A stretch of 64,000 nt of DNA, taken from assembly GCA_045106475.1 (NCBI GenBank), contig JBGCEO010000025.1:124001-188000 (forward strand), read 5' to 3'. The translations under genes were made by a program, and so were the position numbers. This DNA is from Granulosicoccus sp045106475 (GTDB lineage Bacteria > Pseudomonadota > Gammaproteobacteria > Granulosicoccales > Granulosicoccaceae). The notes below the pieces were generated by a model. That model did not search any database. It was not told where the DNA came from and saw only the letters and a list, made by a program, of their open reading frames with translations. Positions 1 to 8,174 of the stretch are shown here, one piece after another; the first letter of the stretch is position 1, and every line of letters begins with the position of its first letter.

Positions 1-544
1 CAAGAACATACTGAAGTGAGCCTTTGTGCCAAGGTAATGATGGAGAAACAGTTTTTACATCGACAGTACTCATCGGCTCAAGAGCCTTTGTAATTTGCCA
101 GGAGTGGTTGTCATGAAGACGGTGGTGACCTACCAGAACCTTGCTTCCTATAGGTAAGAGCGTACCAAGAGGAATACTGCCATAAGCGGCAAATATGCCT
201 GCACCCGACTGCATCGCTGCAGCCGTTTCAGGTGCAATAACCGCAACATTAAGCTGATCGGTAGCAAGTAAACTGGCTAGTCTGGTGGCAGCCGGTGCTC
301 TCGCAACGCGCGCACTGGCAGTGGGTAATTCAGTTTCCAGCAGCGCTACTATTTCCTTTGATAATTCGTACGTTTCGGGATCATCCTTGTGGCAACCTAC
401 CAATAGATGTTTTTGCCTGTAAACAGCCCATTGCTTGTAGGGTGTATGTGCGCTGGATGATAATGGTTGCAGAGCTGCAGCCAGAATAGCGCCTATACAG
501 GATCGACGCGAAAAGTTACATCGATCCTGCTTATCAATTGCCAT
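1..544 (-). CDS. Periplasmic solute-binding protein, TAXI-like, C-terminus outside window
   Basis: Reading from the ATG at 544 to the left edge gives 181 codons without a stop, so the gene is complete at its 5' end and cut at its 3' end. Residues 12-14 (SRR) followed by a hydrophobic run to about residue 25 look like a twin-arginine signal peptide. The following part, with LLVGCHKDDPETYELSKEI and then a RAPAATRLASLLATDQLNVA stretch, resembles TAXI-type solute receptors of TRAP transporters, in which a small ligand is bound in the periplasm. It lies 28 bp downstream of the exported acetamidase and is probably cotranscribed with it, so the ligand may relate to an amide or its product. No transporter partner is visible inside the window. 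The family assignment rests on remembered sequence pattern only. Confidence 0.6.
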   Translation of the reverse strand, partial: MAIDKQDRCNFSRRSCIGAILAAALQPLSSSAHTPYKQWAVYRQKHLLVGCHKDDPETYELSKEIVALLETELPTASARVARAPAATRLASLLATDQLNVAVIAPETAAAMQSGAGIFAAYGSIPLGTLLPIGSKVLVGHHRLHDNHSWQITKALEPMSTVDVKTVSPSLPWHKGSLQYVL

Positions 545-572
545 AGTAATGTATTTATTTTTTTGGCTTGAT

Positions 573-1832
573 TCAACGCTGCGCGCGTTTTATAAATACA
601 TCTTCGTTTAACACGGCAGTGACAATGTAGTTGGGAACGTCAACTACCTGCCCCACGCGTAAATCTACTGCCACGCTGGCCAGAATGTACGCTTGTTCTG
701 AGGTCAAACCATACTCTCGTTCGATGTAAGCGATCATCTTTATCAGTGCATTGCGAGCAGCTAACGTCAGATCTTCTGAAAGATTTTCAAGATCCGCAAT
801 CTTTTGACTTTCAAGATAAGTATGCGGGGCCGGAACTTCCCCGGCTGATTTTATAGGTAGACCAATGGTTTGATAGAACTGCGACGGTTCTATAGCCTTG
901 ATCTGAGCGCCACCTTCCACTTCTGGGCCGGTTATGACAGAACCCAGCCCTTTACGTACTTCGGTGACAACAGTTACCACACCACCCATTTCAATAGCAG
1001 TACCAGAGACTTCACCATCACCCTGTGCATAGTGCACATCACCTACGAACAGCCCGCACCCATCTATAAAACAGGGCAGCAGCAAAGTAGTACCGATCTG
1101 CATTTGCTGTACGTCCATATTGCCGCCATTTTCCCGAGGCGGAACAGTTCTCAAACATTTATCCTTGTTGGTTCCATTTGGACCGCACACCGCAGTGGGT
1201 AATGCACCTGTTGGCTCAGGCGGCAAAGCAATGCCACCCGCTGCTCCCAAAGCAGCTTCTCGAGCAAGCCATGCGTCAACTTCAGGATCGCCCGGTAGCA
1301 CACCAACAGAGCCCATGAACGCTTCATAGGGAACCCGAACACCCGGCATTTGATCTGATTCAGCGTGCGTACGCGACAATCTCCAATTCACCAAGTGAGG
1401 CTCTGTGTAGATATCGCGTAAAAACCCAAAACCCGGAACAATCACGGTATAACCGTATTCGTCAGGCTCAATATCAATCAGTGTAATGGCGAGTACGTCA
1501 CCACGTTCAGCACCCTCTATATAAACAGGGCCTGTCATGGGATGTACAAGATTTAAATCAACCGCAGCAAGATCGTCGGCATTTGAATCCAGCGTAAGGT
1601 CTGTATCCAGCGCATCGCGAGTATGAAAAATTAAATGGTCACCGGGATTAGCTCTGGCAACAGTGGGTATTGCCGAGTGGTAACGGTTAAAGCAGTTTGG
1701 ATCATCGACGCAATGTGCGCCCTGCTTTTCTATTGCTATTTTCGATTTCCATGTGACATCCGTGGTGTCAGCATAAACAGTGCCGGAAGCTATAAGCAGC
1801 AGCGCAGCGAGTGAGCTCTTGGTTGAACGCAT
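573..1832 (-). CDS. Exported acetamidase/formamidase family protein
   Basis: FmdA/AmdA family (PF03069), zinc-dependent hydrolases of short amides that release ammonia and a carboxylate. Residues 1-21 form a Sec signal peptide ending VYA, so this copy should act in the periplasm, unlike the usual cytoplasmic members. Family hallmarks are GPVYIEGAERGD near residue 107, ENGGNMDV near 236 and GDVHYAQGDGEVSGTAIE near 265. At 419 aa it is about 100 aa longer than the second family member at 54715, mostly through an insert around residues 165-230 that carries several cysteines, as expected of a disulfide-bearing exported protein. A good Shine-Dalgarno (AGAGGG, 4 nt before the ATG) fixes the start. 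The TAXI-like binding protein follows 28 bp downstream. The actual substrate is not known. Confidence 0.85.
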   Translation of the reverse strand: MRSTKSSLAALLLIASGTVYADTTDVTWKSKIAIEKQGAHCVDDPNCFNRYHSAIPTVARANPGDHLIFHTRDALDTDLTLDSNADDLAAVDLNLVHPMTGPVYIEGAERGDVLAITLIDIEPDEYGYTVIVPGFGFLRDIYTEPHLVNWRLSRTHAESDQMPGVRVPYEAFMGSVGVLPGDPEVDAWLAREAALGAAGGIALPPEPTGALPTAVCGPNGTNKDKCLRTVPPRENGGNMDVQQMQIGTTLLLPCFIDGCGLFVGDVHYAQGDGEVSGTAIEMGGVVTVVTEVRKGLGSVITGPEVEGGAQIKAIEPSQFYQTIGLPIKSAGEVPAPHTYLESQKIADLENLSEDLTLAARNALIKMIAYIEREYGLTSEQAYILASVAVDLRVGQVVDVPNYIVTAVLNEDVFIKRAQR

Positions 1833-2129
1833 AATTCCCTCTTTTCTCAGGTTAAAGTTCCTATGGATCAGGGCAGGTCTAAATCGCCATAGCGCAGACG
1901 ATCTACCGATGGCGCAAATAATGTCTCAAACAGAAATATTCCTGTTTATACACCCGAAAATGATGTTTGTACAATCTGGGAAGATAACGCTGCAATTCAG
2001 GGCCAGAGCTCTAACAGTTGCGACAAATTGACGCATATCTACCTGTTTTCTTAGACTGGCGACTATAATATTGATGACGGCTTAACGTGATAACTCGCAG
2101 CCAGGAAAAACTACAGGACAATCCATACC

Positions 2130-2405
2130 TTGAAGTCTGAAGTCAAAAAGCTCCTAACAAAAAATGAGCAGCTCAATCAAATGGATTCGGCAAAGGTAAA
2201 AAGCCATGTGCAACGTGACAGCGGCGATTGGGTTATAAACACACTCATGCTAGAGGGTTACGAAGTACCGTTTAAATACAGCAGAAAGAAACGCTATCGT
2301 AGTCTTGAAGGCGCTAGTGTCAATCTTACCTACTACCCGCAAACTGAGCTGGTTGCGGGAATGGAGTTCGAGATTATGAAAGTTGTACGAATACGCAGAA
2401 GCTGA
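2130..2405 (+). CDS. Small conserved-looking hypothetical protein
   Basis: This 91-aa basic protein starts at a TTG with an AGGA about 10 nt upstream. It has no signal peptide or membrane segment. The first third is charged and probably helical (KSEVKKLLTKNEQLNQMDSA), followed by a block that looks like beta strands with many basic and aromatic residues (VPFKYSRKKRYRSLEG) and a C-terminal stretch rich in V, R and K. I do not recognise a family. It stands alone between divergent promoters of the acetamidase and the TauE-like permease, which points the other way. It could bind nucleic acid given its charge, but nothing specific supports that. Confidence 0.55.
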   Translation: MKSEVKKLLTKNEQLNQMDSAKVKSHVQRDSGDWVINTLMLEGYEVPFKYSRKKRYRSLEGASVNLTYYPQTELVAGMEFEIMKVVRIRRS

Positions 2406-2441
2406 ACTGGCAAGACACCGGATCGCAATACAAATCTTTAA

Positions 2442-3179
2442 TCAGCCCACAAGGGCTTTGTAGAGTAGCCTGACTGCGAGCAGTGTCAGCACTGCTTTAA
2501 AAGCAATTTTAAAACTTGCTTCAGGAATTCGTCTTAGCAACCCTGCTCCGATCCAGGTACCTACAAGACCACTGCCGACCATCGCTAGAACAAGCGGCAT
2601 CCAATCCAGCAATACAACACCTAGAAAACCAAAAGCTATAATCTTGACAAGATGTTGCATGCTCATACAAGCAGCATGGGTAGCTACCGTACGATCTCTA
2701 CCGTAGCGTTCAGGTGAAAGAAAGACTGCCAACAGCGGGCCAGTTGCACCGAGAAACATGGTAGCAAAGCTGGTTATACCACCGACCCCAAGGTAGTGTT
2801 TCTCTGATACCGGTATCGAGCTCAATCTGGGAGCCCATATGGACCACAGTATGAACAGAGCCAATAAAAGCTGTAGCGCAGTTGTTGGTAAAACGAACAC
2901 TATCTGGCTAGCCAGAAAAACACCGAGCAAGGTTCCCGGTATAAACCATTGCAGCACACCCTTCATAATATGCGGCCTTAATATCCACGCGCGCCCGGCA
3001 TTGGAACCAAGCTGAACAAGGGCATGCACTGGTAACGCAATGATTGGTGGCACAAACGACAACAGGGCAATCAGTAGCGCTATGCCACCACCCAAACCGA
3101 ATGTGGCACTAATAGCCGACGTAACAAAACTAACAGCTATCAAAATGATAATATTCAGTGGTGCAAGATCAGCGGGCAT
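2442..3179 (-). CDS. TauE/SafE (TSUP) family membrane permease
   Basis: The 245-aa protein is almost wholly hydrophobic with about seven to eight membrane segments arranged as two similar halves, typical of the sulfite exporter TauE/SafE family (PF01925). Members move small anions such as sulfite, sulfoacetate or organosulfonates across the inner membrane. The N-terminal half contains the characteristic glycine-rich segment FGLGGGIALLIALLSF around residues 27-42, and the second half has the corresponding FLGATGPLLAVFL. It stands alone and points away from the flavin oxidoreductase at 3308. Substrate cannot be told from sequence. A three-gene hydratase/thiocyanate-hydrolase set lies 34 kb away, so a sulfur role is possible but not shown. 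Confidence 0.85.
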   Translation of the reverse strand: MPADLAPLNIIILIAVSFVTSAISATFGLGGGIALLIALLSFVPPIIALPVHALVQLGSNAGRAWILRPHIMKGVLQWFIPGTLLGVFLASQIVFVLPTTALQLLLALFILWSIWAPRLSSIPVSEKHYLGVGGITSFATMFLGATGPLLAVFLSPERYGRDRTVATHAACMSMQHLVKIIAFGFLGVVLLDWMPLVLAMVGSGLVGTWIGAGLLRRIPEASFKIAFKAVLTLLAVRLLYKALVG

Positions 3180-3307
3180 AGAAGCTAGCTTAAGTCGTGT
3201 TTGCCAGTGAGGCTACTGACTGATACGGTGTATGTAAATGTCTACAGACAATTGTAGGCATGAACACTGGCTTCACACCATCTTGAATCTTTTTTGATAC
3301 TACGACA

Positions 3308-4432
3308 ATGTCTGCACTATTCCAACCATTAGCTTTAAGAGATCTAACCCTGTCAAACCGGGTCGTCGTCTCTCCGATGTGCCAGTATTCATCGATAGAT
3401 GGAAATGCCCAGGCTTGGCATGATGTACATCTTGGACAGTTGGCTATGTCCTCTGCAGGTATGCTGATTCTTGAGGCCACCGCTATCGAAGACATCGGCA
3501 GAATCACTCCGGGGTGTCTTGGCTTATATAGCGATGCTAACGAGCAACATATCAGTAAACTTCTGACTACCGTACGGGCTGTCAATACACAATCACCTCT
3601 GCCTTTGTGTATTCAGCTTTCTCACGCGGGACGCAAAGCATCGAGCAATGTACCGTGGAAAACCGGTGCTCAGATCCCGCTCGATCAAGGTGGCTGGAAT
3701 ACCGTTGCCCCGGATAACATTGCTCACAAACCCGGCGAACTGCCACCACAGGCACTTTCCGTCGCGCAGATACACGCCATCAAAGACAAATTCGTTGCGG
3801 CGACAAAAAGATCAGACAGACTCAACATAGATGCAATTGAGCTCCACTGCGCACACGGCTATCTAATGCACCAGTTTCTATCACCATTATCAAACCAACG
3901 CGATGATACCTATGGTGGAACGCTAGAAAATAGAATGCGGCTACCCTTGGAGATCTTTAGTGCAGTGCGAGATGCTTGGCCTGAGCACAAGCCTTTGGGA
4001 ATTCGATTGTCAGCTACTGATTGGGATGAGCAAAGTAGCTGGGACATAAACGAATCAGTGATTTTTGCTCAAAAGCTAGAGGCTTTGGGTTGCGATTGGA
4101 TAGATGTATCCAGCGGTGGTGTATCTATCAACCAGAAAATCAATTTGGAACCCGGGTATCAGGTACATCTGGCTAAAAACATTAAACAAAGCGTCAGCAT
4201 TCCGGTTATGGCTGTCGGACTAATTACTGATCCACTGCATGCTGAAGAGATCGTTGCACAGGGAGATGCAGATGTCGTCGCTCTGGCACGAGCATTTCTT
4301 TACAACCCTCGCTGGGTATGGCACGCCGCGGCCACGCTGGATGCCAATGTTTCAGTTCCGGAGCAGTACTGGCGGTGCGCACCTGCAAACGTAGGGCGCT
4401 TATTTGGTGATACACCTATTGGCCAGCGTTAA
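3308..4432 (+). CDS. NADH:flavin oxidoreductase, Old Yellow Enzyme (YqjM/XenA class)
   Basis: FMN-dependent ene-reductase that uses NAD(P)H to reduce activated C=C bonds or nitro groups. The thermophilic-like YqjM/XenA subclass is indicated by the active-site cysteine at about residue 25 (SPMCQYSS) and the His pair ELHCAHGYL near residues 180-183 that binds the substrate carbonyl. RDDTYGGTLENR, which follows it, and ALARAFLYNPRW near the C-terminus are further family marks. Length (374 aa) is slightly above YqjM and close to XenA. No strong Shine-Dalgarno is seen before the ATG. It is convergent with the hydrolase at 4479 and probably monocistronic. The physiological substrate is unknown. Confidence 0.9.
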   Translation: MSALFQPLALRDLTLSNRVVVSPMCQYSSIDGNAQAWHDVHLGQLAMSSAGMLILEATAIEDIGRITPGCLGLYSDANEQHISKLLTTVRAVNTQSPLPLCIQLSHAGRKASSNVPWKTGAQIPLDQGGWNTVAPDNIAHKPGELPPQALSVAQIHAIKDKFVAATKRSDRLNIDAIELHCAHGYLMHQFLSPLSNQRDDTYGGTLENRMRLPLEIFSAVRDAWPEHKPLGIRLSATDWDEQSSWDINESVIFAQKLEALGCDWIDVSSGGVSINQKINLEPGYQVHLAKNIKQSVSIPVMAVGLITDPLHAEEIVAQGDADVVALARAFLYNPRWVWHAAATLDANVSVPEQYWRCAPANVGRLFGDTPIGQR

Positions 4433-4478
4433 GCCACTGACCTTTTTAAATCCATTATTTGCCGTTTAAAACGATAGC

Positions 4479-5228
4479 TTACGCTATGTCAGTAGATTGA
4501 ATTCTGGCAACACCTGCTTTGGCCATAGCCATCCACGCAGAAGCAACCGAACCATCCAGATCAATGCCTCGACAGGCGTCTTCAATAACAGACACCGACA
4601 ATCCAGCAGACGCGGCATCTTGAGCTGACCAGCTGACACAAAAATCCGTTGCCAAGCCACATACATAGACGTTTTTAAGCCCTCGCTCCTGCAGGTATCC
4701 AGTCAACCCGGTCTTAGTAGTGCCATCAGCCTCCATGAAGGTTGAATAGCTGTCAACACGTTGATGATATCCCTTTCGAATAATCAATTGCGCGTGCGGA
4801 ATATCCAGGCCGTCAGATAACTGAGCATCACGGCTGCCCTGAACGCAGTGGTCTGGCCAAAGCACTTGAGTACCATAAGGCATTTCGATTGTTTCGAAAG
4901 GAGCCTTTCCCGGATGGCTGGATGCAAACGATGCATGGCCAGGAGTATGCCAATCCTGGGTAAAAATGACGTTCTTAAATTTCTTACCCAGCGCGTTGAT
5001 TACTGGAATAACTTCATCGCCTTTGTTCACGGCCAACGTGCCGCCAGGCAAGAAACAGTTTTGCACATCGATAACCAGCAGCACAGAATCAGAACCGGGT
5101 GAAATCGCTGCTGAAACCCCTAGCGGGAACCCGAAGGGAGCACCCACGGCGGCGACACCAGCGCACTGCAGAAATCGACGGCGACTTAGCTTCGGCAAAG
5201 TATCGAGCCTATCGTTCTTACTAAGCAT
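4479..5228 (-). CDS. Tat-exported nicotinamidase-like cysteine hydrolase (isochorismatase fold)
   Basis: The core matches PncA-type nicotinamidases: catalytic Asp54 (VIDVQN), Lys152 (RKGYH) and Cys197 (ATDFCV), with metal ligands Asp92, His94 and His98 in QDWHTPGHASF. WPDHCVQGS near residue 125 is also PncA-like. The unusual part is the N-terminus: residues 15-20 (SRRRFL) followed by an alanine/glycine-rich hydrophobic stretch form a clear twin-arginine signal, so the enzyme should be exported folded, with its metal, to the periplasm. Classical PncA acts in the cytoplasm in NAD salvage. A good AAGGAG lies ahead of the ATG. It is a single gene. Nicotinamide or a related amide (for example pyrazinamide-like compounds) is the likely substrate class. 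Confidence 0.85.
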   Translation of the reverse strand: MLSKNDRLDTLPKLSRRRFLQCAGVAAVGAPFGFPLGVSAAISPGSDSVLLVIDVQNCFLPGGTLAVNKGDEVIPVINALGKKFKNVIFTQDWHTPGHASFASSHPGKAPFETIEMPYGTQVLWPDHCVQGSRDAQLSDGLDIPHAQLIIRKGYHQRVDSYSTFMEADGTTKTGLTGYLQERGLKNVYVCGLATDFCVSWSAQDAASAGLSVSVIEDACRGIDLDGSVASAWMAMAKAGVARIQSTDIA

Positions 5229-5414
5229 GTCTACTCTCCTTTTGAGAATTTATATAGATTCGCTTGAATTAGCACCTTACTACTATTCCCTTTACCATGG
5301 CAACATAGCTCGCATATTGAGCTTAGTCTGTTACATCAGGTTTAGCTCTTGATCGTCTACCACCCACCGCCAGTAATTTAGCTCGAAGGTTTAATAGAAT
5401 CGTACATCCAAGCT

Positions 5415-6770
5415 CTATCTCACTTTTCCATCCAGAACAAAATCACAGAATAAAGAGAACTCATCCGCGTCGAGCAACTCAACACCACTAATCTTCGACC
5501 ATAGGTCTGCGCTTATCTGCTCGCCTAACAGTACCTGCGATTTTTGCAGTACTCTCCGTTTTCTAGTTAGTGTGGGAAGGATATTCGCTAGATCATGGAC
5601 AGCTTGGTAAGTTGAACCATCAAATTGCCGAACCCGAACAGATGAAGTCGTGTCGTTCAGATTAGAGTCGGCAACAACATGGGTGCGCTCCCTAACATTT
5701 TCTAGCGTCGAATCCGCGCAACACTCATCAGTGTATGTCGATAGGGCTGATGAGTCATAGTCTGAAAAAACCAATGCGCATGAATGGCGGTAACTAAATT
5801 TTGATTCCAGCGCTGTTGACGGTTTGGCGACGTTACAAACCTTCAACCAACGTGGATTAGTTTCTACCGTTATTGATTCGATACGGGTGCTGTTTATGTT
5901 GTGTCGATGTTTTAGTTCCTGAAGAGCTTCTATGCAGGCATGTAAGCCATGGCAACACGCATGGAATTTATGTTGGACTGCAGCAAACACAAATTCATCA
6001 CCTATAGAAGGTGTTGCACCGTCATCGAACCCCTGTTCACCTTGATGTGTTTGTCCAAAGCCTCGATCACATTCCAGCCCGTCCTGCCTAGCAGTGAACC
6101 CGGCAGATGCCAATAAAGCAGCCTCTACCCCGTTAGACGCTGCCATACCTGCATGATAGGGCTTACTCATCGTGCCAAATTGACTCGTTAGCCCCGATGC
6201 TCTAGTGGCAGCCAAGCCTATAGCATGACAAGTTTGTTCATGATTCAAACCCAGCAATCGGCAAGCTGCAGCGGTCGCACCAAAGGTACCAGCTGTTGCA
6301 GTTTGATGAAACCCTGCCTGATAGTGCGAACGACCCAGCCACCTCCCCGCATAGCAGCAGACTTCAGAACCTATCAGCGCAGCCTCGAGGAATTGCCTGC
6401 CAGTAGAGCCATGTGCTTCTGCAATAGCCAGGCAAGCCGAAAACACCACCACACTGGTATGTCCAACATGCATAAAATGCGTATCGTCATAGTCCAGCGC
6501 ATGTGAAATCGTGCCGTTAACCAGCGCAGCAGCTTTTGGCGGCAGTTTTTCGTGAGACCCGAATACGGCTGACACGGCCCTACCCCCATCAGCTAATGCC
6601 AGCCTCCTAACTATCCTGCTAACCGGCTCATCCTTGCCTGCAATACCAACCGTACACCAATCAACTAAAGACAACTTTAGGATTTGAAAGACTTCAGCAT
6701 CCAGCTTGCTTGAAAATTCTTCAGACGAAAAATCTACGACAAATCGTGCAATCTGTTGGGAGATAGTCAT
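5415..6770 (-). CDS. MmgE/PrpD family protein (2-methylcitrate dehydratase-like)
   Basis: MmgE/PrpD fold proteins (PF03972) include 2-methylcitrate dehydratase and cis-aconitate decarboxylase. Hallmarks are NGTISHALDYDDTH near residue 85, a glycine/alanine-rich first domain and FKFHACCHG-type HKFHACCHGLHACIEAL near residue 270 at the start of the second domain. Length of about 450 aa is normal. I prefer the ATG at 6770; a TTG three codons upstream at 6779 is possible. Its start lies just after the stop of the DUF3422 gene, so the two are cotranscribed. No prpB or prpC is nearby, so a methylcitrate-cycle role is not supported and the exact substrate, a small tri- or dicarboxylate, is open. Confidence 0.85.
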   Translation of the reverse strand: MTISQQIARFVVDFSSEEFSSKLDAEVFQILKLSLVDWCTVGIAGKDEPVSRIVRRLALADGGRAVSAVFGSHEKLPPKAAALVNGTISHALDYDDTHFMHVGHTSVVVFSACLAIAEAHGSTGRQFLEAALIGSEVCCYAGRWLGRSHYQAGFHQTATAGTFGATAAACRLLGLNHEQTCHAIGLAATRASGLTSQFGTMSKPYHAGMAASNGVEAALLASAGFTARQDGLECDRGFGQTHQGEQGFDDGATPSIGDEFVFAAVQHKFHACCHGLHACIEALQELKHRHNINSTRIESITVETNPRWLKVCNVAKPSTALESKFSYRHSCALVFSDYDSSALSTYTDECCADSTLENVRERTHVVADSNLNDTTSSVRVRQFDGSTYQAVHDLANILPTLTRKRRVLQKSQVLLGEQISADLWSKISGVELLDADEFSLFCDFVLDGKVR

Positions 6771-6779
6771 CGTACTCAA

Positions 6780-8108
6780 TCAATCCAGGTGCTTCTGAAC
6801 TCGTTTTATCATTCTCCAGACGCCGAGCAGTACAAGTGGGGTAGCAACGGCAGCCATAGCTGTTTTCGAAAAACCATAGCTCTTTTCTAAAGGTCCAACC
6901 ACATACAAAACCAGATTCACGGCGTAATAGCTGATTGCGACCACCGAAAGTCCCTCCACCGTACGTTGCAATCGCAGTTGTAAATCGGCTCGCTTATCCA
7001 TGGATTTCAGTAGATCCTGATTTTGCGCTGAGCGCTCTACGTCCACTCGCGTACGTAACAAATCACTGGCACTTTGTGCACGCTCGGACATTCGAGTCAA
7101 GCGCTCCTGAGTGGATTCAACCGTTCGCATAGCCGGGTCAAATCGACGCTTCATAAACTCATGAAAAGTGTAAAGCTCTTGAAAACGCTGCTCACGTAAT
7201 ACGTTGATTCGCTGCTCCACGATTGATTCATAGGCTTTGGTGGCACCAAAGCGAAAGGAAGACTGCGCAACGACATTCTCAAGTTCGGCTGAGACCTCAA
7301 GCAGAGATTGAAGCATGGCTTCGGGTCTATTGATAGATCCAACCATGTCTGATAACAGCGATGTCAGCGTCTTGTCGATATCGGCCATGGGTGGGCCGAG
7401 TTCTCTGGCTCTACTCAAACCAAGCATGGACATCGTCTTATAAGTCTCTATCTCACAGAGCTGTTGCACAACACGGCCGATAAGCCGCCCACGAACATCA
7501 GGCCTGGCAAAGACAGCAAAACGCATATGACCTGATGAGTCAATGCGGAAATCTCCTGCAATGACCAGCTCCTTATCCAGCACACGGCTAATCGCGAGAC
7601 TCTCGGGCACGAACCAGTCACGAGTCTTGTCGACGATGCCTGTATCATCCTCGGCTACCTCTACCTGAATAAGCGCCGAGGTCACACGCGTGCCAGGAGA
7701 CATCGCTAACCAATCCTGTGGGAAGGCCGCAAACATGTTCGGATCAAAGGGTTGATCTGACAAGCCTTCCCCAAAAAGTGTGTAGGTCACAAACTCAGTG
7801 TGACTCTCCCACTTCAGTGAGTGTTTACCGAGCTGACCCGAGTAATGTGTGGCACCCGGCTGCGGGTGCTGAGCGCCAAAACGATCAAGAAGATCAAGCA
7901 GGTGAGCCCGATCAGCATCTCGATTACGCCCAGCTGCATTTTCGGCCGGCTTGATGGCCAGATAAGCTGCATGGCTCGGCGCTGTGATCGTAGGAAATGG
8001 CCGGGCATGAAGCTCATTTGCCATCGCATAGCGCAAGGGATGATCTGCAATCGGGATCATTGAGGAAATCTTTAACTGTTTGTCTTGGAGCAGACTATAC
8101 CTGCTCAC
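6780..8108 (-). CDS. DUF3422 family membrane-anchored protein
   Basis: The N-terminal HPLRYAMANELHARPFPTI motif (about residues 23-41) and overall length identify the DUF3422 family, whose function is unknown. Residues about 385-408 and 417-435 are two C-terminal transmembrane segments, so most of the protein (about 380 residues) faces the cytoplasm. A long stretch around residues 285-380 is charged and helical (ERFQELYTFHEFMKRRFDP-like and a run of SERAQ/SASDLL), consistent with a coiled coil. This architecture of a soluble domain, helical stalk and C-terminal membrane hairpin resembles distant CorA-like layouts, but that is only a visual comparison. It precedes the MmgE/PrpD gene in the same transcript. 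Confidence 0.85.
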   Translation of the reverse strand: MSRYSLLQDKQLKISSMIPIADHPLRYAMANELHARPFPTITAPSHAAYLAIKPAENAAGRNRDADRAHLLDLLDRFGAQHPQPGATHYSGQLGKHSLKWESHTEFVTYTLFGEGLSDQPFDPNMFAAFPQDWLAMSPGTRVTSALIQVEVAEDDTGIVDKTRDWFVPESLAISRVLDKELVIAGDFRIDSSGHMRFAVFARPDVRGRLIGRVVQQLCEIETYKTMSMLGLSRARELGPPMADIDKTLTSLLSDMVGSINRPEAMLQSLLEVSAELENVVAQSSFRFGATKAYESIVEQRINVLREQRFQELYTFHEFMKRRFDPAMRTVESTQERLTRMSERAQSASDLLRTRVDVERSAQNQDLLKSMDKRADLQLRLQRTVEGLSVVAISYYAVNLVLYVVGPLEKSYGFSKTAMAAVATPLVLLGVWRMIKRVQKHLD

Positions 8109-8174
8109 TCCACAAACGGAAAATCACGATGCCGGCTTATTCGCAACCTTGGTCATCGTGCCAACAATCAGTGC

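Noticed and set aside
5415..6770. Assignment as prpD of the methylcitrate cycle
   Set aside because: No prpB, prpC or acnD in the window, and the family is broad.
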